Positions 10,571 through 20,205 of a stretch of DNA of 64,000 nt are shown here, one piece after another. This stretch comes from Theocolax elegans (taxonomy: Eukaryota; Arthropoda; Insecta; Hymenoptera; Cerocephalidae): NCBI GenBank assembly GCA_026168455.1, contig CM047425.1, forward strand, positions 41,002,711 through 41,066,710. The letters are read 5' to 3'. A program made the translations under genes and the position numbers. Position 1 is the first letter of the stretch; each line of letters starts with the position of its first letter. The notes below the pieces were generated by a model. That model was given only the letters and a program-made list of their open reading frames with translations. It made no database searches and was not told where the DNA came from.

Positions 10571-11065
10571 ATGGAGTTTGAAAAAGCACGCTTGCTAATG
10601 CAGTGGGCTTTACGTCGACGGGATGATCGGGAATTTAGTCCCGATTTATTTGAAGCTCGGAGCTGGTTTCTAGCCGCTGCTCAGGAGTTGAATGTGTTGT
10701 GTATAAATGAAGGGGTCCCACTGGATGTGGACACCCTTCTGCTCTTATTAAATTTATCTTTACGGGAACTTGCGGCCATATCGGAATTACCTGCGAGCTC
10801 CGAAGCTTCAAATTCGTTATTCTCGTCCGAGGAGGAAATGGATGAGGAGGAGTTGGAGGCGATGGAGGAGGAGGAGGAGGAGGAGGAGGAGGTGGAGGTG
10901 GTGGCACTGGAGGAAGATCCGTCGCCGAGATCGCCCTCGCCAGAGCAGGTGCCTGACGTTCCGGCCTCATTTTACTGGCCATCCGACCGGGGAGGATCTC
11001 CCTGCTATTCTCCAGTGCCGCGTATAATAGAAATAATAGATATATCATCCGAGGATGAACTGTGA
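10571..11065 (+). CDS. Acidic antisense-strand protein of element A, 164 residues
   Basis: An intact ORF opposite in sense to gag and pol. Its start codon follows a good splice acceptor (TTTTTATGTTTTCAG ending at 10569), and a matching donor TAAGTAAGTG lies at 10301-10310, giving a 266-bp intron in the leader. An AATAAA signal at 11111-11116 lies 46 bases after the stop. The N-terminal half looks helical and leucine-rich (DTLLLLLNLSLRELAAIS). The middle is a run of Asp and Glu. The C-terminus, IIEIIDISSEDEL, has the look of a SUMO-interacting motif beside acidic, phosphorylatable residues. I do not recognise the family. A nuclear regulator, in the manner of the antisense proteins of some complex retroviruses, is inference only. 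Confidence 0.6.
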   Translation: MEFEKARLLMQWALRRRDDREFSPDLFEARSWFLAAAQELNVLCINEGVPLDVDTLLLLLNLSLRELAAISELPASSEASNSLFSSEEEMDEEELEAMEEEEEEEEEVEVVALEEDPSPRSPSPEQVPDVPASFYWPSDRGGSPCYSPVPRIIEIIDISSEDEL

Positions 11066-11110
11066 TCGGATTTGTGCTGTTTTTATTGTCACTAAAAAAA
11101 TTTAATAGGG

Positions 11111-11116
11111 AATAAA
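11111..11116 (+). terminator. Poly(A) signal for the antisense gene
   Basis: AATAAA followed about 25 bases later by a GT/T-rich stretch (GAGTGTTTTATTTTT), as expected of an animal cleavage and polyadenylation site. Confidence 0.55.
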
Positions 11117-11182
11117 CTTGTTTGTACAGTTCATAATAGAGTGTTTTATTTTTCCCCTTTTTCATTCCATTCCTCATTCACC

Positions 11183-11184
<2 letters not shown>

Positions 11185-11270
<86 letters not shown>

Positions 11271-11310
11271 GAGAGAGAGTGAGTGAGTGAGAGAGAGGGA
11301 GAGAGAGAGA
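11185..11310. repeat. (GA)n microsatellite
   Basis: About 115 bp of nearly pure GA repeat with a few GAGT interruptions at its right end. A second, shorter GA run lies at 11992-12015. Confidence 0.95.
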
Positions 11311-12676
11311 GTGTATGCCGGGAGGGCTACTACTCAACTTGCTGTGTGCACATTAGGGTGCGCGTGCGCCGAGCTGGTGGGGGAAGCAGGCCCAATATGG
11401 CCGCTTCTGAGCTACGCGCGGCGGATCGCTTCCACAGAACCGAGCGCTGCGATGCGAGAGAGCGCGTCGATGCCAGAAAGGGCTTGTACTCAGCGTATGG
11501 GTTTTCCCCGACGCAAACAGTAGGCACGCGTCTGGAGAGAGAGGGGACGCCAGGAGGGGCGTCCGTTCCACTCTACGCATGATGCTCTCGAACTCGAGGA
11601 AAGCTACAACTTAAAGCAACGGGAGAGAGAGAAAAAGAATCAAGTGTCAAATGCGCATAGCTAAGGCGTTTTTGACACGTAAAAGCAACGGCGAATAGAA
11701 GATGCAGATCTACAGCGTTTTCTATTATTGATGGTGCTTAACTAAAGGATAGGAATAATTCGCAGATCTACCGTGGATTATTTATATACAAAAATACTGA
11801 AATATTATTTTTAACATTGTTATGTTTGTTGTTATTTACAGTTTACAATTGTTTTATACCTTATTATTTTTTCTTATTTATTTTTACAATTACAATTAAA
11901 CAATATTACTTAACACAATTTAATAAACAAAAATGTAAGAAATACTAAGATAGAGAAGAAGTTTCTATCATTCACAACGTTTTTGAGAAGTAGAGAGAGA
12001 GAGAGAGAGAGAGAGTATCGAAATGTCGACACTGCAACGCATGGTCGGCCCCGCCGAACTTGCCAGGCTTGAGTCGGAGAGTGGCCCGAACACTTACGAG
12101 GCCAGCCGATGCTCCTACAGCTTAGCGCAGCAACTAGGCTCGAATTGCGGTGTGCAATCGAATCTTTACGGGGGATCCAAATTTCGTTCCCCACCGCGCT
12201 GCTCCATCGTCCTTTCTTTTTGTTTACATTTTTTTTCCTTTATTATATTTTTCTCTGTTTCTTACCTATTTTATTTTTTTTATTTATTTTAGCTCTACCC
12301 TTTTTTTTATGGATACTTATTTACTTTGCTAGTATTTCTATATATTACTCTTTATTATTTTTTTTACGTTATTTACATTTATTAATATGTTTACCACAAT
12401 AATTGTTTGTTTTGTTTGTTTTTTTTTATTTCTACGTATGGTTAGGGGAAAGAAAATAAATATTCCTTACTGTTCTATAACAATGTTAATCTTTATTATT
12501 TTTCATTTTGTATACATATAGTTTTTTTGTTTGTATTTACTATAACTAGTTAGTATATATACTTGTATATAATGTGTGCTTGTTAATATTTTATACTCTT
12601 GTTTATACTTATTATAATATTTACTGCAATTGTATATTTTGCCCTTTTCATAAATTTATTGTTGTATAGATTTAAT
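11311..12676. other. Element A 3' region with two GC-rich islands
   Basis: Two blocks, about 11330-11590 and 12020-12210, are clearly richer in G+C and CpG than the surrounding AT-rich sequence. The first contains CCAATATGGCCGC, resembling a YY1-type site. The + strand open frames over them (11283-11582 and 12023-12292) look like by-products of base composition. The sequence from 12220 to 12676 is T-rich and featureless. The islands may be regulatory or captured sequence. Confidence 0.4.
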
Positions 12677-13552
12677 TTATGCGAATTCTATCTCTGTGAA
12701 GCGACCTCTTCTTTTTGTTACTAAATATATGTTTAACCATTCCGTTATTGCTCTTTTACAAATCATGCATTCCTTTGTTCCCATATAACAAGTTAAACAG
12801 CTTAAAGCATGTTTGCATGGGAGATATATTCCCTCTATTGGATTACGTTTGCAAATCTTGCATTTAAGATCTTTTGATAAACTGGCATGTTCCGAACCTT
12901 TTATTATTTTGCTCAATTTTTCCATGTCATAGATTCCACAACAGTCTTCTGCTCGTTCTTTTTTTGTAATGTATTCACATTTTGGCGACCATTTACGATG
13001 TTCTTGCATAGGCTCGTCCGTTTTTTCCCATTTTGGTATTCCTACACCGCATATATAGCATTTTACTTTGTCGTTCTCTCCTGTATAATAAAATCCGGCT
13101 TCTGCTAGATCCTCGGTTGAAATAAAAGCATGCGGCCAATATTTAAATGTATCTAATCGATTTTTCTTTATTGACAGATTTACTCCGCAATCAGTTTCAT
13201 CGAAGTCCTGTTGTAGGTCCATAATTATTTCTTTTACTTTCTCTTCTGTATCATTATAGACTACCTCGTCTAGTTGAGTTTCTAAGGACGCTAATATCTC
13301 TAATATTTCTGGTAACTCTTCTTGGGTTATCATTGACACGGGGGTATTATTTTCTTCGTCCAGCATTGAGGGAAAAATATCACTGGTCGCGTTTTGTAAT
13401 AATTCCATAACTTCTTGTTCATTCAGAAAGGATTCCAATTCCGGCCAGCTTACTTCCTTAACGTTTTGTGATTCTGCGATATCTTCTGATTTTTTGTCTT
13501 TATGTATTTCCATAGGTTCCGTTTGCGTCATTTTTGAACTTGAAGTTCCCAT
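12677..13552 (-). CDS. Inhibitor-of-apoptosis (IAP) protein with BIR and RING domains
   Basis: An intact 291-residue protein. Residues about 131-198 form a BIR domain: it opens with RLDTFKYWP, has the AGFYYTG turn, and keeps all zinc ligands in the correct C-X2-C-X16-H-X6-C spacing (Cys165, Cys168, His185, Cys192). Residues 231-267 form a C-terminal C3HC4 RING of the IAP kind (Cys231, 234, 246, His248, Cys252, 255, 262, 265). IAPs with this layout bind caspases or pro-death proteins through the BIR and ubiquitinate them through the RING. The N-terminus, MGTSSSK, fits the N-myristoylation consensus and suggests membrane attachment. Residues 20-125 are an acidic, probably helical region. It starts 25 bases inside the upstream ORF and reads in the same sense as gag and pol, so it appears to be a captured host or viral gene. 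Confidence 0.88.
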   Translation of the reverse strand: MGTSSSKMTQTEPMEIHKDKKSEDIAESQNVKEVSWPELESFLNEQEVMELLQNATSDIFPSMLDEENNTPVSMITQEELPEILEILASLETQLDEVVYNDTEEKVKEIIMDLQQDFDETDCGVNLSIKKNRLDTFKYWPHAFISTEDLAEAGFYYTGENDKVKCYICGVGIPKWEKTDEPMQEHRKWSPKCEYITKKERAEDCCGIYDMEKLSKIIKGSEHASLSKDLKCKICKRNPIEGIYLPCKHALSCLTCYMGTKECMICKRAITEWLNIYLVTKRRGRFTEIEFA

Positions 13553-14025
13553 TTCCTCTGGTTTTTCAATATCTGTTTCGTTTTTAACAACAAAATGGGC
13601 GCTTCGTGTTGTATTGGTTCCAACGGAATAATTTGCTGGTTATCTCTCTGTAATTCGAATTCATTTTTTATAGTAACAATCTCGATTTCTCTTTCTTTGT
13701 GTCGTTCTATTATTGCCCTAAATCGAGTGGATATTTTATTATCATTTTTTTTTATTTTTCGCTCCTCGATATTTTTTTTACAATTATAACATTTTTGCCT
13801 TTCAGAATTTATATTTATGTCTCTAAATTTTATGTGTTGTATAATCGGCTTTCCTGCCTTTGTTTCTATGCAATTTCCACATAAAGGAGTGTTCAAGTCT
13901 ATGCTGTAAAACATCCTTTTAAGGTAATACATTTCGTGTATTTTTCTATTGGTTTGTTTTTTCCTAATCGTACCGTCGTAAGAGGGTAAATTTTTCCTTT
14001 CTTTAACTTCTTGTATAATCCTCAT
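13528..14025 (-). CDS. Unknown basic protein with two Cys pairs (element A)
   Basis: An intact 165-residue ORF between the glycoprotein and the IAP gene. It is rich in Lys, Arg and Ile. Two CxxC pairs (CGNC near residue 48 and CYNC near residue 79) could bind a zinc ion, and a Lys/Arg-rich stretch follows the second pair. Its 3' end overlaps the IAP start by 25 bases, so both could come from one spliced message. No known family was recognised. It may be a small nucleic-acid-binding accessory protein, or it may have been the N-terminal part of a longer IAP product if expressed by frameshifting. Confidence 0.5.
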   Translation of the reverse strand: MRIIQEVKERKNLPSYDGTIRKKQTNRKIHEMYYLKRMFYSIDLNTPLCGNCIETKAGKPIIQHIKFRDININSERQKCYNCKKNIEERKIKKNDNKISTRFRAIIERHKEREIEIVTIKNEFELQRDNQQIIPLEPIQHEAPILLLKTKQILKNQRKWELQVQK

Positions 14026-14079
14026 TTACTGGCTCTCCTATTTTGAGTGTAAGCAAAAAAAAGAAAATAAGAGTTATTA

Positions 14080-16065
14080 TTACATTGAATTTGCTCTGTT
14101 CTCATTGTTTATTTTTAAAATTGGATATAAACACGATTCTCTCTCTAAAATTTTTGTATCTACAGTTTTAAACTCGGAAGTGATAAATTGGCTCTTTTCA
14201 TTTTTCTCTATCTCAACCTCCATTTTTTTGTTTTCCTCATTGTCTTTATTTAACTTTTGCGTTCCCAAATAAAGTAATAGTTGAGTGATTGAATTCCATA
14301 TTGTCCCAATTAAATGTAAAGAGAACCCGTAAATTCCGTGCAACATGAAACCATGCATAATCGTATCGATAATTAGCTTGATGAGACGACATATCATAAA
14401 AAATCCTATGAAACCGGCAGAGATGTTAGTGAACGTTAAAAATTCCGACCATAGTTTGTTGAATGTCGATTCAGCCAGGTTATTTAAGGCTTCTTGGTCG
14501 AACAAATTTCCTATAGTAATTCCTTTGGGGTTTATCTTCCTTCCCGAAGCTCCTAATGCCATCTTATTTAATACCGTAGATTTTTCTAATGGGAATAATA
14601 TCATATCGCGAAGTTTACTGGTATCTTTTTGTCCGTATATTCCACTAGTAGCGAGTGTCTCGGGTGAAACATATCTCCATGTTAGTTTTATTTGAGGCGT
14701 CAATATCTCGGGATCTTTTACTTTGACTGGATTCGGTAGCATTTAAAACCAAATTTGATGCATTTTGAACATAACCGGTAGACGATTATCACACATTAGG
14801 GGTTTCCCAGTTCTTACTAATATACGCGTTCTAGGTGTGAGAAAATATGGTTCGTTGTCCCGAAACACGGGTAGCTGTTCGTAACACCCCGTCGTTTCTC
14901 TCCCGACTACTTCTACTTTTAAGCATTTTAGTAGATGAATAATTTCTCCCGCTGTTACGGCTAGATACCCAGGTTGATTCATGATACGATAGCCCACTTC
15001 CGCCGGGGAAACTGAGGCGAGCGCGAGGGCTTGAGTGAGAATATGTCTTTCGATTTCGCACCTTTGTTTTAATATGTCGTAATACATTCTATTTAGCTGT
15101 CGACGTACATATTTTTCAACGTATAAGAATTTTGAGTTTATGTATGCAAATATATCAAGATTGTTTCCCTCAATTGCTTTTTTGCTTATAAAACTGTTAA
15201 CCTTGGCGTCCTCAATTATGAAAAGCTTGGGATGTTCGGTGCGCGCAAACCTAAAACCGCATACATTCTGTTCTCCTTTTTTCCATAGTGCGAATGTAAT
15301 ATCATTAGTTTCAAGCGAGTACATTATACGGTTTTCTTGCTCTTCATATATTTTATCCAAATTTCCTTCATACAACACCGAATATTTGTTAACTCCGCAT
15401 GAATCCTCCGGAAGCGCTTCCCAAAAAACTTGTGAGGCATCGATATCTGTACATTCTAAATCCGCGAGTGTGCATGTAACTCCAGAGTCTAATCTTACTT
15501 TATTATATTCCAGATGTACAGCCGCATAGTAATCGTATATTGTTATTTCAACATGACCTGCGACATAGGCGTCTTTATAGGTACCGTATGAATCCGAAAA
15601 TGAACCTCCAATACAATTTCCGCTATTATCGTTCCCTCCCGCGAACACGATTGGTTTATTAGTGGTACTGTTTCTGGGTAGATTTATAATTTGAGTGCCG
15701 CTTATAGAAATATAACCCGAACGATGGATTCCATAACATTCCTCTCTACTTATTTCTTTGTAATAACTAATTTCTCCGTTTAGGACGCGAGATGCATGTC
15801 CGTGCATACCGCAATGTGTAACTGTACGTGTGATTTTTATTATACATTTATATACATGCGTGGTACTGTAATCGTTCAATTGTAGTAACTGCGCGTAAAC
15901 TTTTGTTACATTAATATATGGTTCATGTATATCACATTCTTTAACATCCACTAATGATATTGTTGTTAGATTTGAAAGTTGTTCCCCGCAGTCATATCCG
16001 TAAAGTCCCGACGAATAATTAATTACACTTACGAGTGAAAGCAGAAGGAATGATCTCTTTGCCAT
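14080..16065 (-). pseudogene. Chuvirus-like envelope glycoprotein, one in-frame stop
   Basis: An open frame of 440 codons begins with a signal peptide (MAKRSFLLLSLVSV) and has many cysteines and Asn-X-Ser/Thr sites. TAA at 14743-14745 ends it, and ATG follows at once. The same frame then stays open for 220 more codons, ending at 14080, and this part contains hydrophobic membrane segments (ISAGFIGFFMICRLIKLII and a second near FSLHLIGTIW). The combined length suits a complete type-I glycoprotein. The cysteine and glycine spacing in the ectodomain resembles glycoproteins of chuviruses (Jingchuvirales), which are known in insect genomes and in some BEL/Pao elements. This would be the entry protein. 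The stop removes the membrane anchor, so this copy is likely inactive unless read through. Confidence 0.72.
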
Positions 16066-16135
16066 CTGTAAATAAGATAATTTTCTATGGTTTTCATTGT
16101 CCTTGTATGAAGTTATGAAGTTAATTCCTATTTGT

Positions 16136-17582
16136 TTATTCGAAACGGATTTCTATTTCTTCCGGAATGGTATCTAATATTTCTTTAAAGTAACACAAAA
16201 GTATGAAGATCCCCGCGATGAATAAAAATATAACTATTCCTGTGATTGAACAGATGAGAAACAATGTAGTGAATACAGCGGTTTTTTCCGTATTGATCAA
16301 TTTATCCCTACAGTAATTTTCCATATCCCAAAAATTCCCCGAGTGTTTTTGCTTAACTAGTTTATGGAATAAATTTTTAGTATTTGTATTGTTAAAGATA
16401 TTTGATAGTTCGCTAATATTTAACGACGTCTGAGGGAATAACAAGTGATTTGAGTATTCCGTTGGTACCTCATGTATTTTATAACTTCTCCATTTATTCT
16501 AAACGTACAATTTATTTTTGTGTGTATTATTCCGACTCCACGTAACGGTATGATCATTCCTGTTAAACCGTCACAGCCAATCGACACTCTCGTAGTCATG
16601 GGCGCTGAGTATAATATTTTATTTAATTTTTCAAGTTTTATTATCGTTGGTTTGGCATTGGTTTTATATTTGATATTGCAGTTACGGTAATTACATTTAG
16701 CCGGTTGAGACATCAATTCCGTTTCGCAACTATCTATTGCTTTTAAATGCAGTCTTTCTTTTTTGCAAATTAATTTTCCTTGAAACTTTTTACAATTCTT
16801 AAGGTCGGTGCTTGAGAAACCGTAATAATTTGCCTCTTATTGCAGAATATAGTTATTCTCGGGTTCAACATAGGTCTATTGGGTGATAATAAAGTAGTAT
16901 ACATTTGATGCTCTTTTATTCCTTCTAAATTAACAAGTGTACCTACACTGTAGCTTATCTGGTTGTCCAACATTCTTCCTAACGTAGTCTTTATATTGTT
17001 CATTATTTGCGAGTATCGTTCAAGATAAATTTCCTGTTTCATTTGCTTCATTTTTTGCATAATGTTGAATTCATCATACAATCTTGCTTTGTCTATGTAT
17101 ATATTGGTTCCCATCGTGTTACTTTCTATAAATATTATTTTAGTCCTAACCCCTACTAGTATCCTATCTATGTAATTGTTAATTAATTTACTTTCTAAAT
17201 CATAACGTATTAACTCGTTTTCATGCAAATCTGATTTTACGTTCATGCAAGTACTTTTTGTAGTGTTTAAGATGTGTAACGTTCTAGTATATTTTTCTTG
17301 TAAATTCTTAAAATTTCCAAACAGTTCTTCACATTTTTCGTGACCTAACGGGCAATCGTTTTTCAGTTCGCTAAACGTCGTCCAAATATCCGTTAGATTC
17401 ATATCTTCATGTATGCAAGTCATGCTAATAATAATTTTCCACGCGACTGGAGTTAGTTTTACATCTTCCTGTCGTTCGAAGAATATACCCGATGGAGGTA
17501 TTTGTTGAAGTTCGATTCCTTTTGGTTCAACTTCGTTTCCCGTACAAAATGTTAAGAGGGATATTATGTTGAAGTTCCTCAT
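16136..17582 (-). pseudogene. Class-I/F-like Env candidate, two frameshifts
   Basis: Three overlapping frames together make one membrane protein. The first (16770-17582) starts with a short hydrophobic leader (NIISLLTFC), followed by a segment like the start of errantivirus/baculovirus-F Env proteins (SGIFFERQEDVKLTPVAWK) and helical, cysteine-poor sequence. The second (about 16420-16800) carries several cysteines. The third (16136-16480) ends in one strong membrane segment (about 23 hydrophobic residues) and a short tail. Frame changes are needed near 16800 and 16470. I see no furin site, so the F-like assignment rests on the N-terminal motif, the position after pol and the C-terminal anchor. 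It lies directly upstream of the chuvirus-like gene. Confidence 0.5.
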
Positions 17583-18106
17583 TTTTTGTTCTGAAAAAGT
17601 AAAAGAGATAGCGATAAATCTTTCCGCTCCTTGCCCTGTCTCTCTTTTTTTTTATATATATGGATCCTTCTGGTTTATTGAACGCCCTGCTTTTAATTTC
17701 TTGTTTGCGTACTTATTATTTTTTTTTATATGTGCCGGTTCTAGGTGTGTCTATTTTGTAATTTAAACCGAAATCAATGATTCATGATTATATAGGGTGC
17801 ACTATAAATTAAACTAAAAATATGAGTAAACTATGTATGTATTTCTTTTTTTTTTTTTTTTTTTTTATTGTTGTACAATTGCCTAGGGCAGTGTGGTTAG
17901 AACAAAGGTTAGTCAGAAGGTGTCGTTCTTCTCTTAAGGTATAGGCTTACGAACTCAGAATCCCCTTCTTATTTTGATTTTGTTTTATTTTATTTCTTTT
18001 TGATTTGGTACATAGGCAGAAGGAAAAAAAAATTTTATTTAACGTTCTTGTATTTATCTTATCGTTATAGATTTTCCGATCTTCCTTCGTCCCTGTCCCT
18101 TTTTCA
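17583..18106. other. Short non-coding gap in element A
   Basis: Contains a long T run (about 17847-17867) and no supported gene. A TTTTTTTATATATATGG stretch lies near 17650. Confidence 0.4.
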
Positions 18107-18817
18107 TTACCAATCTCCCGTTGACCATCTTTCATCCCGTAATACGGTTAAGGAACCTCCCGCAAAACAACCAGTCGGACAATGGGACGTTACTTCTAGC
18201 TGTCGTTGGTGTTCATCGTCCGTACACTCCATGGATTCTATATATATCCCTTCCCCTTGACGTTGTAGATAGTAATTGGCGCATTTTGCGCACTCTCGCC
18301 ACACCGGAATCTTCTGTTTACAATATTTACACCTTCCATGGTACGTTTGGTCCCCAAATCCTTGACTACCATATTCTTTTATTTCTAAGTACTTTGCATA
18401 CGTTTTCCCTAGTTCCATGAATGCGGAGCTTTCTCTATACTTTTTCTCTACCTCATTTACGAGTTCATCGTCACTTTTTTCTGGGTAGTCCGGATGTTGC
18501 ATTTCCAGTTGTGCTCTAAAGTTTATAAATCGTCTTAACCTTTGAGGCATGCAATCGTTGAAACCTATAGCACTAAGGTAGGCTTCTTTAATAGCCAACC
18601 TAAAGCTTAAACTGTGATTGTAAATAACAGATGTTAGAAACTCTGTTTCATTTGCTAGCCTTCGGGAATAAGCGGGAGTTGTTCCCTTGGCCTCATCTTG
18701 GAAACATTTGACTCCGTATTTAATAATATTTTCTAATGGGTCCTTTTCCCCTTCTTTCTTCTTTCTCTCCTCCTGTCTTTTCTTGCGTTGCTGTCGTTTG
18801 GTAAGTGCAACTTCCAT
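18107..18817 (-). CDS. Unknown zinc-ribbon-like protein (element A)
   Basis: An intact 236-residue ORF. The first 25 residues are a Lys/Arg/Glu-rich stretch that could be a nuclear-localisation or RNA-binding region. The middle looks helical. Near residues 165-185 the pattern CKYCKQ...CAKC gives two CxxC pairs like a small zinc ribbon, and two further cysteines follow. It lies between the tandem repeats and the Env-like gene, the position of regulatory genes in complex retroviruses. No family was recognised. A regulatory or RNA-binding role is inference. Confidence 0.55.
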   Translation of the reverse strand: MEVALTKRQQRKKRQEERKKKEGEKDPLENIIKYGVKCFQDEAKGTTPAYSRRLANETEFLTSVIYNHSLSFRLAIKEAYLSAIGFNDCMPQRLRRFINFRAQLEMQHPDYPEKSDDELVNEVEKKYRESSAFMELGKTYAKYLEIKEYGSQGFGDQTYHGRCKYCKQKIPVWRECAKCANYYLQRQGEGIYIESMECTDDEHQRQLEVTSHCPTGCFAGGSLTVLRDERWSTGDW

Positions 18818-19239
18818 CTTTAGGCAGCCTACAGAAATTTCTTTGTTTATTCGTGGTTGATATTAATTAAAGGATTGAGTCTACGTATTGAAGGAAGATC
18901 AGTTTTCATTGTTTATTTTCTTTTACTATAACCTTTTGCGATATGTGTATACGCACAATACTCATACATATATCATGTACAAATTAAATTTTATACCATA
19001 CTCAAACCAATGGGCACACATTCATTTTTCTCTCTTATTTTTTTTTTATTTTATTTTAATTTGTTTTAACTAGTGATTAAACAATTGTACAAGACTTACA
19101 ATATCAATTATAGAGATACATTATTTATACATCTTTTTGTTTGCCGTATTTTCTATCAAACTATACAAACTTGCGAATATTATGTATTTAAAATCTCCGT
19201 TATTGTCTCAAAAAAAAAAGGTTTTAATTGGTGTTTTTA

Positions 19240-19521
19240 TTAATTGTTGGATTTTTGAACTTTTTCCGCGAAATTAATTAATTTATCAAATTTCTGCTGC
19301 ATTTGTTTATTAAAATCAATATCGGAAATTTCTTTATACTGTAAATTCGAGTCCACGTCTTTATCCAACATGTGTAAGGAAGCTATCTGCGAGTTTACTT
19401 TACTTAATTTTTTTAATACAGTTCTCTTTTCAATAATTAGTTTTGATAAAATCTTTTTCTTTCCGCCTCTTCTCGTTTCTTTGCAATCGTAACTATGTTG
19501 TACGGAATCTCCCATGTCCAT
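19240..19521 (-). CDS. Small Lys-rich helical ORF (element A)
   Basis: Ninety-three codons with heptad-like hydrophobic spacing (KLIIEKRTVLKKLSKVNSQI) suggesting a coiled coil. It lies downstream of integrase on the same strand. It could be a small accessory protein or the first exon of a spliced env or regulatory message. It was not recognised. Confidence 0.4.
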   Translation of the reverse strand: MDMGDSVQHSYDCKETRRGGKKKILSKLIIEKRTVLKKLSKVNSQIASLHMLDKDVDSNLQYKEISDIDFNKQMQQKFDKLINFAEKVQKSNN

Positions 19522-19681
19522 TGAATCTAGTGTTAGATTTTTTTTTGTTTCTAGTATGCCAAACTCTCCTAATTTATTTATACCTGGGAGTCCTGTAAGA
19601 AGGTATGACTAATTAACAGAATTACTAGAGTCAAGGTAAGTTCAGTTGTAATTATTTATATAGGTTTACATTTTGAACGGT

Positions 19682-20205
19682 ATGTAGGAAGGATAAGTGA
19701 CCGTGTTGCTGGAGCTTTTACCGCAACGAGGAGGAAAGGGTGCAACTAAGCACTCCTTAGGAAGGATAAGTGACCGTGTTGCTGGAGCATTTACCGCAAC
19801 GGGGAGGAAAGGGTGCAATCAAGCACTCCTTAGGAAGGATAAATGACGGTGTTGCTGGAGCATTTACCGCAACGAGGAGGAAAGGGTGCAATTAAGCACT
19901 CCTTAGGAGGGATAAGTGACAGTGTTTCTGGAGCATTTACCGCAACGAGGAGGAAAGGGTGCAACTAAGTACTCCTTAGGAAGGATAAGTGACAGTGTTG
20001 CTGGAGCATTTACCGCAACGAGGAGGAAAGGGTGCAATCAAGCACTCCTTAGGAAGGATAAGTGACAGTGTTGGAGCATTTACCGTAACGAGGAGGAAAG
20101 GGTGCAACTAAGCACTCCTTAGGAAGGATAAGTGACAGTGTTGCTGGAGCATTTACCGCAACGAGGAGGAAAGGGTGCAATCAAGCACTCCTTAGGAAGG
20201 ATAGG
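19682..20205. repeat. 73-bp tandem repeat array, seven copies
   Basis: About seven copies of a 73-bp unit beginning TAGGAAGGATAAGTGACAGT and containing CATTTACCGCAACGAGGAGG. Copies differ by a few bases, and the sixth lacks about 6 bp. The unit length is not a multiple of three, so it is not a coding repeat. It lies between integrase and the downstream genes of element A. The rest of 19522-20764 is AT-rich with no gene seen. Confidence 0.9.

Noticed and set aside
10635..11177. Minus-strand 180-codon ORF with a long proline run
   Set aside because: It lies opposite the acidic plus-strand ORF. The proline run is just the complement of the GAG codons, whereas the plus strand has splice, start and poly(A) signals.
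11283..11582. 99-codon plus-strand ORF after the (GA)n tract
   Set aside because: It starts in the microsatellite and has Arg-rich composition typical of GC-rich non-coding DNA.
19682..20205. CRISPR-like array
   Set aside because: The units are directly joined without unique spacers, in a eukaryotic retroelement. It is a simple tandem repeat.
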